Assembly (NCBI GenBank): GCA_964478455.1
Contig: CAYZJD010000297.1
Span: forward strand, 1 to 5,999
DNA from: CAYZJD01 sp964478455
GTDB taxonomy: Bacteria; Acidobacteriota; Terriglobia; Bryobacterales; Bryobacteraceae
Direction: 5' to 3'
Length of the DNA: 5,999 bases
The position numbers and the translations under genes are program-made. Shown here piece after piece: positions 1 through 4,160 of the stretch; the first letter of the stretch is position 1, and each line of letters starts with the position of its first letter. Under the pieces are notes generated by a model that saw only the letters and a list, made by a program, of their open reading frames with translations, was not told the DNA's origin and searched no databases.

Positions 1-21
1 GCATCAGGCAGGACTGCCGGC

Positions 22-47
22 GTGGCGCGCAAGACTGCGCGCTCCAC
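22..47. other. GC-rich hairpin upstream of the kelch gene
   Basis: GCGCGC at 25-30 and GCGCGC at 37-42 are perfect inverted repeats around the 6-nt loop AAGACT. The stem extends by GTG/CAC (22-24 with 45-47) across a 2-nt bulge. No T-tract follows on the plus strand, so this is not a classic intrinsic terminator. It could end an upstream transcript or lie just upstream of the kelch promoter. Nothing else was recognised in bases 1-80, and no coding region is supported there. Confidence 0.4.
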
Positions 48-63
48 ACGCGAGGGGTTCAGG

Positions 64-69
64 TAGAAT
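64..69 (+). promoter_or_regulatory. Candidate -10 element (TAGAAT) of the kelch gene
   Basis: TAGAAT lies 28 nt before the kelch start codon. Transcription starting about 7 nt downstream would give a leader of roughly 22 nt that contains the ribosome binding site. No convincing -35 box sits at 17 nt spacing. The same 9-mer GGTAGAATC occurs on the minus strand just before the response regulator gene (5546-5554), which gives weak support for it as an extended -10 type element in this genome. Confidence 0.25.
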
Positions 70-81
70 CGGGTCCTGAAA

Positions 82-89
82 GAAGGGAG
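82..89 (+). promoter_or_regulatory. Ribosome binding site of the kelch gene
   Basis: GAAGGGAG ends 8 nt before the ATG at 98. It is a purine-rich Shine-Dalgarno sequence at near-ideal spacing, and it selects this start, from which a clean signal peptide reads. Confidence 0.7.
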
Positions 90-97
90 TTGTCATC

Positions 98-1114
98 ATG
101 CGGAGCTTTCGATGTCTGGCAACGGCATGGCTACTGGCGGTGGCCGCCGCTTCGGGCGGTGAATGGAAGGTGCGGTCGGACATTCCCTACCACGTTTACG
201 GGCACGCGGCGGCAGCGGTGGGCGGGAAGATCCACCTGCTCGGCGGCTGCCACACCGGCGACTGGCAGATCCTCTCGGCGGTGCATCAGGCCTATGATCC
301 GGCGGCGGACAAATGGGAGCGGAAGGCGGACCTTCCGCTGCCCACCGGGTGGTCGATGCCAGCGGTGCATGGCGGCAAGATCTACCTGTTCGGCGGCGGC
401 TATCGCAAGGAGGGACAGGGCATCACCTCAACTGACGGGGCCTGGGTGTACGATCCGGCCACGGACAAGTGGTCGGTGATCCGCAGGCTGCCGGAGGTAC
501 GGATGAACGGCTTTGCGGCCGCCGCGGGGGACTTCATCTACATTTCCCTCGGCTACAACCGGCAGGGCGGCGAGTACAAGGGAGTGGTGGAGGAGTACAA
601 GAGCACCTGGCGCTATGATCCGAAGACGGACACGTACAAGCGCGTCGCCGACGCGCCGGTGAATGGATGCTACATCGCCTCGGGCCCGCACAAGGGGAAG
701 GTCTACGCCGTGCCCGGAGCCTACGATGAATACGGTTTCCACGGCGAATACACGTGGGCGGACGGCGCGTTGGAATACGATCCGGCGGCGGACCGCTGGA
801 CGAAGATCGACGCGCCGCGGGTGGCGAAGCGGGTGTTCTTTCTGACACAGTGCTCGGCGTCGGTGGTAGACGAGGGCAAGCTGTGGATCGTTGGCGGCAT
901 GGGGGAGAACCGCAAGCGGACGGTCGTGACTGAGTACTTCGACATCGAAAAGCGCGTGTTCGTGCGCGGCCCGGACATTGATTACGGCCGCTGCTGCGGC
1001 GGCGGGGGCTTCGCCGGGGGCACGCTGGCGATCATGGGCGGGTTCGTGGACGGGGCCGGCACCGGAGCGCCGGCGCTGCCCACGTGGACGCTGGAGACGG
1101 CCGGGCGGGAGTGA
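98..1114 (+). CDS. Secreted kelch-repeat beta-propeller protein
   Basis: This 338-residue protein starts with a Sec-type signal peptide: a basic start (MRSFR), a hydrophobic core at about residues 7-18, and likely cleavage after the AAA at 16-18. The mature part is built of kelch repeats. Glycine-rich strands such as GGKIHLLGG (42-50), GGKIYLFGG (92-100) and KLWIVGG (261-267) alternate with the kelch signature YDPxxDxW/Y at 67-73, 118-125, 173-180 and 227-234. This indicates a beta-propeller of about five or six blades making up essentially the whole protein. No catalytic domain is fused to it. Kelch propellers usually bind proteins or glycans, and some are oxidases or sialate mutarotases (NanM-like), but nothing here identifies a substrate. 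The predicted location is periplasmic or extracellular. Start choice rests on the Shine-Dalgarno sequence at 82-89. The stop falls just before the promoter of the next gene, so it is probably monocistronic. Fold is confident; function is unknown. Confidence 0.88.
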   Translation: MRSFRCLATAWLLAVAAASGGEWKVRSDIPYHVYGHAAAAVGGKIHLLGGCHTGDWQILSAVHQAYDPAADKWERKADLPLPTGWSMPAVHGGKIYLFGGGYRKEGQGITSTDGAWVYDPATDKWSVIRRLPEVRMNGFAAAAGDFIYISLGYNRQGGEYKGVVEEYKSTWRYDPKTDTYKRVADAPVNGCYIASGPHKGKVYAVPGAYDEYGFHGEYTWADGALEYDPAADRWTKIDAPRVAKRVFFLTQCSASVVDEGKLWIVGGMGENRKRTVVTEYFDIEKRVFVRGPDIDYGRCCGGGGFAGGTLAIMGGFVDGAGTGAPALPTWTLETAGRE

Positions 1115-1117
1115 GGC

Positions 1118-1146
1118 TTGACATGTGATAAGCATGCAAGTATGCT
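1118..1146 (+). promoter_or_regulatory. Sigma-70-type promoter of the vapBC/fitAB-like operon
   Basis: TTGACA (1118-1123) and TATGCT (1141-1146) are separated by exactly 17 nt, which fits a housekeeping promoter well. The -35 box begins 3 nt after the kelch stop codon. The expected transcription start, 6-7 nt after the -10, falls on or next to the A of the antitoxin ATG at 1153, and no Shine-Dalgarno sequence is present. The mRNA is therefore predicted to be leaderless. Confidence 0.72.
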
Positions 1147-1156
1147 GGGCACATGT
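1121..1156. promoter_or_regulatory. Nested inverted-repeat operator for antitoxin autorepression
   Basis: Two 15-bp arms (1121-1135 and 1142-1156) form an inverted repeat with 12 of 15 positions matching around a 6-nt spacer. Each arm has two conserved blocks: ACATGTG outside and AGCAT inside. The outer blocks contain the self-complementary hexamer ACATGT, so it also reads as a direct repeat 30 bp apart, about three helical turns. The palindrome runs from within the -35 box, across the -10, to the start codon. Such a site suits a ribbon-helix-helix antitoxin dimer-of-dimers bound with its toxin, as known for FitAB and VapBC operators. Binding here is inferred. Confidence 0.62.
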
Positions 1157-1383
1157 CTAAAATGGTCCAGTTGCGCCACGTTCCGGACGCGTTACACCGG
1201 ACGCTGAAGGCGCGGGCCGCGATGGAAGGACGGTCACTGTCCGACTACCTCTTGCAGGAAGTTGCCCGCGCCGCCGAGCGCCCTACGCCGGCTGAGCTGA
1301 GGGAGCGGCTGGCTCGACGGTCGCCGGTCAATCCCAAGGTGCCGCCCGCCGAGGCGGTCCGGGCGGAGAGGGACCACCGGTGA
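1153..1383 (+). CDS. FitA/VapB-type ribbon-helix-helix antitoxin
   Basis: This 76-residue protein has the layout of FitA-like antitoxins. A short N-terminal beta strand (about 3-9, VQLRHVP) would pair between monomers and insert into DNA. Helix A (about 11-24) includes LKARAAMEG, a phrase typical of the family, and helix B (about 28-41) begins SLSDYLLQEV. The C-terminal tail (about 45-76) is Pro/Arg/Glu-rich and probably wraps around the toxin. Its expected roles are to neutralise the PIN nuclease encoded next and, with it, to repress the operon through the palindrome over its promoter. ATG 1153 was chosen because it coincides with the predicted transcription start. ATG 1162 (Met4) is an alternative, and neither has a Shine-Dalgarno sequence. 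The stop overlaps the toxin start by 4 nt (GTGA), implying translational coupling. Confidence 0.88.
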   Translation: MSKMVQLRHVPDALHRTLKARAAMEGRSLSDYLLQEVARAAERPTPAELRERLARRSPVNPKVPPAEAVRAERDHR

Positions 1384-1772
1384 TCGTGGTGGACACTTCC
1401 GTGGTGCTCGAGGTCCTGCTGAATACGCCGGCGGCCGGAAGAATCGCGGAGCGGCTTTTCGCGCGGGGCGAGTCGCTTCATGTGCCCTATTTGTTGGACC
1501 TTGAGGTCGCCCAGGTTCTCCGGCGGTACTGGCTTGCCGACGTGATCACGCCAGAGCGGGGACGAGAAGCGATCGAGGATCTGGCGGACCTACCGCTGGA
1601 ACGGTATCCACACGACGTATTTGTCCCTCGCATCTGGGAACTACGAGGGAATCTGACGGCCTACGATGCGGCCTACGTCGCGCTCGCCGAAGCCCTGGGG
1701 GCTCCACTGCTCACCCGGGACCGAGCCCTAGCGGCCAAGGGATCTCACCGGGCGAAGGTGGAACTGGTATGA
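1380..1772 (+). CDS. PIN-domain ribonuclease toxin (VapC/FitB family)
   Basis: This 130-residue protein is a full-length single PIN domain. All four expected metal-binding acidic residues are visible: D5 in the N-terminal VVDTSV motif, E42 in DLEVAQVL, D96 in YDAAYVALAE, and D114 in LLTRDRAL. The neighbouring T6 and S7 also match the family. VapC-type PIN proteins are Mg2+-dependent endoribonucleases that cut tRNA or rRNA and stop translation when freed from their antitoxin. The RNA target here cannot be read from sequence. Translation starts at GTG 1380, whose last two bases lie in the antitoxin stop codon, so expression should depend on antitoxin translation. No truncation or frameshift is seen, so the module looks intact. 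It faces the MNT/HEPN pair tail to tail across about 200 bp. Confidence 0.92.
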   Translation: MIVVDTSVVLEVLLNTPAAGRIAERLFARGESLHVPYLLDLEVAQVLRRYWLADVITPERGREAIEDLADLPLERYPHDVFVPRIWELRGNLTAYDAAYVALAEALGAPLLTRDRALAAKGSHRAKVELV

Positions 1773-1823
1773 GCACGCGTCGTGGACCGAGGCCGGTAGA
1801 ACCATTGTCGGGCCGATAGCGGG

Positions 1824-1894
1824 CTAGAACCGCACTGTGAACTCGGTTGGACCGCCGGGGGCGCTCTCGAGGGAGCACTGGAAGCCGTGCTGGG
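1824..1894 (-). pseudogene. Remnant of a histidine kinase gene 3' end (left copy)
   Basis: Bases 1826-1894 match 2858-2926, the end of the histidine kinase gene, at 64 of 69 positions without gaps (constant offset 1032). Read on the minus strand in the kinase frame, the fragment gives QHGFQCSLESAPGGPTEF and then TVRF, followed by its own stop TAG at 1824-1826. Of the five differences, three (1830, 1836, 1851) are silent third-position changes. The other two give Asp to Glu (1866) and Phe to Cys (1876). Similarity ends sharply beyond 1894. Toward lower coordinates it fades, with GCCGAT (1812-1817) still shared. It is a disconnected C-terminal scrap with no upstream coding sequence, hence a pseudogene fragment. 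Confidence 0.8.
1826..1894. repeat. Left copy of 69-bp direct repeat flanking the MNT/HEPN module
   Basis: This is an ungapped 64/69 match, in the same orientation, to 2858-2926. The two copies bracket the MNT and HEPN genes, giving a period of 1032 bp. Confidence 0.85.
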
Positions 1895-1965
1895 ACCTTA
1901 TGCGCCAGCTTGGCTAGCCGAAACGCGGACAAGCACTGGCACTAACGCCGGACCAGAGAGACGGG

Positions 1966-1986
1966 CCAAGCCGCGCTTAGGCTTGG
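1966..1986 (-). terminator. Hairpin over the HEPN stop codon, possible terminator
   Basis: CCAAGCC (1966-1972) and GGCTTGG (1980-1986) form a perfect 7-bp stem with a 7-nt loop. The loop contains the TAA stop codon of the HEPN gene (1977-1979). On the minus strand the stem is followed by a pyrimidine-rich stretch (CCCGTCTCTCT) rather than a run of T, so intrinsic termination would be weak. It may instead protect the 3' end of the mRNA. Confidence 0.35.
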
Positions 1987-2399
1987 GGCACCGCCGCGGG
2001 CGGCAGCCGGGTCAGGATGGCCTCATAGACTCGACGGGCCGTCGACAGTGCTTGTACAGCTTCCTCATGCGTCGGTTCCTCCACCTCGCCCGGGTAACGG
2101 AACTTCCAGGCGTATTCGGTCAAAGGAACTGCCTGATCCGCCAGTGCTCGGAGGGTCGCATCCAAGTCTACACACTGCCGTCCGAGTTCTTCGATGTTGT
2201 GTGTCTTCCGAAACGGCACATCGTGCCAGGCGAGAAAAGCTTTCAGGGCTTTTTCGGCCGCCTGTTGAGCGTGAAACACCACGTCGGCCGACAAGCAGGC
2301 CTCCGGAGCAGAGATCTCGTGCGCCGCCGCTCGCAGATCGAGTTCCGCCTTGCGCAGCCAGGCACGGACATCCTCGATGCGGGCAGCCTCAGGCCCCAT
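1977..2399 (-). CDS. HEPN-domain protein, partner of the minimal nucleotidyltransferase
   Basis: This 140-residue, mostly helical protein matches the HEPN family (higher eukaryote and prokaryote nucleotide-binding) found beside minimal nucleotidyltransferases. Family phrases are AWLRKAELDLRAA (13-25), FHAQQAAEKALKAFL (42-56) and KTHNIEEL (65-72) followed by an amphipathic helix. YAWKFRYPGE (96-105) is also typical. HEPN proteins in such pairs are commonly RNase toxins held in check by the nucleotidyltransferase. The usual catalytic Rx4-6H motif is not evident, however: the only near spacings are R23-x3-H27 and R64-x2-H67, and the RX4HXY motif of HepT is absent. A non-nuclease role is possible. 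The ATG at 2397-2399 was chosen because a strong Shine-Dalgarno sequence lies 7 nt upstream. A longer frame to 2513 adds only unrelated residues. It overlaps the upstream MNT gene by 11 nt, so the two are co-translated. Confidence 0.85.
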   Translation of the reverse strand: MGPEAARIEDVRAWLRKAELDLRAAAHEISAPEACLSADVVFHAQQAAEKALKAFLAWHDVPFRKTHNIEELGRQCVDLDATLRALADQAVPLTEYAWKFRYPGEVEEPTHEEAVQALSTARRVYEAILTRLPPAAVPQA

Positions 2400-2742
2400 A
2401 CAGCAACCTCCCTTCGCGCAGCACCGTACCCGGGAGCGAAGCCCTGAGAGATCGGCGCCGCTCGAAGTAGGAATGGGTGCACACGAGTACGTCGGCCGCG
2501 CTGCCGGTGCCACGGAGCGCCTCGTAAGCCAGCCGGCTGCGCCGCCGTTCAGGCGGCGCGTCGTCGGCCACGATGAGAATCAGATCGTAGTCACTGTCCG
2601 GATCGGCGTCCCCGCGCGCCACCGATCCGAACAGATAAACACGCTCTGGACGATAGACTTCGACCAGCCGGCGGACGATCTCGGAGAGCACCGGGGCATC
2701 GGCTGAGGGGACCGTCGAGACCGAAGAAGCCCTGCTCGTCAT
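2389..2742 (-). CDS. Minimal nucleotidyltransferase (MNT), putative antitoxin to the HEPN protein
   Basis: This 117-residue protein is a pol-beta-superfamily minimal nucleotidyltransferase. The signature LFGSVARGDA spans 37-46 with GS at 39-40. The metal-binding carboxylates are D51 and D53 in SDYDLILIV, and a third, D84, lies in the following strand AADVLV. All catalytic positions are therefore kept, and the enzyme should transfer a nucleotide monophosphate, probably AMP. In studied MntA/HepT pairs the MNT AMPylates the HEPN toxin to silence it, and the adjacent HEPN gene suggests a similar partnership. The start at 2742 is preferred because GGAG (2748-2751) sits 5 nt upstream. In-frame starts further upstream (ATG 2826, ATG 2835) would add about 28-31 residues of no recognised domain, with poorer ribosome-site spacing. 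Its 3' end overlaps the HEPN start by 11 nt. Confidence 0.87.
   Translation of the reverse strand: MTSRASSVSTVPSADAPVLSEIVRRLVEVYRPERVYLFGSVARGDADPDSDYDLILIVADDAPPERRRSRLAYEALRGTGSAADVLVCTHSYFERRRSLRASLPGTVLREGRLLYGA
2407..2414 (-). promoter_or_regulatory. Strong Shine-Dalgarno sequence of the HEPN gene
   Basis: On the minus strand AAGGGAGG ends 7 nt before the ATG at 2399. It lies within the last codons of the MNT gene. Its strength and spacing fix the HEPN start at 2399 rather than at the upstream in-frame codon at 2513. Confidence 0.75.
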
Positions 2743-2855
2743 CGCTGCTCCGTCTCCAGTTTGCCACAGCACGTGCAGCGCCCGGCCATTCACAGCAGTA
2801 ACCGCAGTCTTCGGGTTCGCCGCCATCCTGCGCATCACTCCGTGCCGATCTCAGA
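2743..2855 (-). other. Gap between kinase stop and MNT start
   Basis: This 113-bp stretch should hold the promoter and ribosome site of the MNT/HEPN operon. GGAG occurs at 2748-2751 and again at 2754-2757. No convincing -35/-10 pair was recognised. A short perfect palindrome, GATCT-C-AGATC (2847-2857), overlaps the kinase stop codon. It has no T-tract, so transcription from the kinase operon may run through into the MNT gene. Confidence 0.4.
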
Positions 2856-4160
2856 TCAGAAGCGCACCGTGAACTCGGTTGGGCCGCCGGGGGCGCTGTC
2901 GAGGGAGAACTGGAAGCCGTGCTGGGTCAGGATCTCACGCACCATGGTCAGGCCGATGCCGCGGCCGTTTTCCTTGGTACTGAAGAACGGAGTGAACAGG
3001 TGGGCCCGCGCCTCGGGCCTGATGCCGTGGCCGGTGTCTTCGATGGCGACGAAGCCGCGACCGGGCTTCCGGCCCATCTTCACGGTGATGGTTCCGTCCT
3101 GGCCGATGGCCTCGATCGCGTTGCGCAGCACGTTGATGAAGACCTGCTCCATCTGATTCTTGTCCATCGGCAGCGGATCGGGGGCTTCGGCGGCGTCCCA
3201 CGCCCATTGGATGCGCCGCTCGCGGCATTCCGGCTTGAGCAGCACGGCCAGGTCTTCGAGAAGCTGCCGGACGTCGCACGGCCTCAGCTCGGGACGAGGC
3301 AGCCGGATGACATCGGCGTAACTCTTCATGAACGAGTTCAGGTGCTGGTTCCGCAACATCGCCACCTGGAGGGCGTTCTCGAAATCGCGCCGGTCCTCGT
3401 CGCGCAGTTGTTCGCTGTAGTGCAGGCACGACTGGAGCAGCGAGGAGCTGGCGCCGACCGAGTTGTTCACCTCGTGCGACATCAGGCGGATGATCTTCTC
3501 GTAGGCGGCGCGCTCGGCCCGGCGAAGCTCTTCGGTCAGCTCCTCCATCATCAGGAAGGTGCGCGGGAAGCCGCGATCGAGGAAACTCGACTTGCGGCAC
3601 AGCACGCGCCGCGCGCCGTCGAGCGACAGGAACTTTGATTCGCCCGGGGTCACCGCCGCCAGTTCTCCGGCGAACCGATTCTCCAGCTCGTTCAGCTTCT
3701 TGCCGGCCAGTTGCGCGGCCGGCGTTTGCAGCATCCGCGCGGCGGCCGGGTTGGCCACCGAGATCCGATCGTCGAAATCGAAGATCAGGATCCCGAGGGG
3801 CGACGCCTGGATGATCTGGCTGATGAAGTAGTACTGCTCGAGGGCCCGGATTCTCTCCTCGCGCAAGCGGTCGGACATCTTGTTGTAGACTCGCGTGAGC
3901 TCGTCCAGCTCCGGCTGGCCCACTTCGCGAAAGCGCGTGGTGAATTCGCTGTCGCGCAAGAACTGGATGCCGGTTCGGATCAGTTGCAGCGGACCGAAGA
4001 TCGCCTGGAAGACCCGCACTCCCACGACGACGGAGACGACCAGCAGCGCCTCGACGGCGAGAAGCCACGGCCGGTGCTGCCGGAGCAGGTACACGGCCAG
4101 CGCCGCGACCAGCAGGTGGACAGCGACCAGGTAGAGGACAACCTTGCTGCGCAGCGTCAC
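2856..4160 (-). CDS. Membrane-bound PAS sensor histidine kinase
   Basis: This 434-residue kinase has two hydrophobic helices at about 7-27 and 33-55 with almost no periplasmic loop (LRQHR and neighbours). A HAMP-like linker follows (about 56-105, ending in the coiled RVYNKMSDRLREER). Next comes a PAS domain (about 110-205; ASPLGILIFDFD, ANPAAARML). The dimerisation helix carries the phospho-acceptor H229 in SHEVNN. The ATPase domain has an N box at N347 (NVLRNAIEAI), G1 at DTGHGI (375-380), an F box FTPFFSTK (389-396) and G2 GRGIGL (399-404). All catalytic boxes are intact. It should autophosphorylate and pass phosphate to the regulator encoded just upstream. The GTG start at 4160 overlaps the regulator stop by 4 nt (GTGA), and the first residues then lead straight into the first membrane helix. 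An earlier in-frame ATG at 4262 would overlap the regulator by 106 bp and is less likely. The usual Pro after HExxN is replaced by Ser. Confidence 0.93.
   Translation of the reverse strand: MTLRSKVVLYLVAVHLLVAALAVYLLRQHRPWLLAVEALLVVSVVVGVRVFQAIFGPLQLIRTGIQFLRDSEFTTRFREVGQPELDELTRVYNKMSDRLREERIRALEQYYFISQIIQASPLGILIFDFDDRISVANPAAARMLQTPAAQLAGKKLNELENRFAGELAAVTPGESKFLSLDGARRVLCRKSSFLDRGFPRTFLMMEELTEELRRAERAAYEKIIRLMSHEVNNSVGASSSLLQSCLHYSEQLRDEDRRDFENALQVAMLRNQHLNSFMKSYADVIRLPRPELRPCDVRQLLEDLAVLLKPECRERRIQWAWDAAEAPDPLPMDKNQMEQVFINVLRNAIEAIGQDGTITVKMGRKPGRGFVAIEDTGHGIRPEARAHLFTPFFSTKENGRGIGLTMVREILTQHGFQFSLDSAPGGPTEFTVRF
2858..2926. repeat. Right copy of 69-bp direct repeat (kinase gene 3' end)
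   Basis: This copy is part of the intact kinase gene and matches 1826-1894 at 64 of 69 bases in the same orientation. It forms the right boundary of the bracketed MNT/HEPN segment. Confidence 0.85.

Larger units (their letters stand above)
1773..1976. other. Convergent intergenic region with a kinase gene fragment
   Basis: This 204-bp gap separates the convergent PIN toxin and HEPN genes. Its main content is the near-copy of the histidine kinase 3' end at 1826-1894. The heptamer TAGAACC occurs twice (1796-1802 and 1825-1831). A palindrome GGCTAGCC lies at 1911-1918. No further coding sequence or clear T-tract terminator for the PIN toxin gene was found. Confidence 0.6.

Noticed and set aside
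428..1135. Minus-strand open frame opposite the kelch gene
   Set aside because: It is antisense to a protein with repeated YDPxxDxW kelch signatures and a signal peptide, and has no features of its own.
1887..2447. Plus-strand open frame across the repeat fragment and HEPN gene
   Set aside because: Most of it is antisense to the HEPN gene, which has family motifs and a strong Shine-Dalgarno sequence. The translation is low-complexity and unrecognised.
2400..2513. N-terminal extension of the HEPN gene (start at 2513)
   Set aside because: The added 38 residues fall inside the MNT gene in another frame, are rich in Cys, Pro and Ser, and match nothing. The strong ribosome site at 2407-2414 fixes the start at 2399.
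2919..3638. Plus-strand open frame opposite the histidine kinase
   Set aside because: It shadows a kinase with all catalytic boxes. The predicted protein has no family features and no ribosome site was evident.
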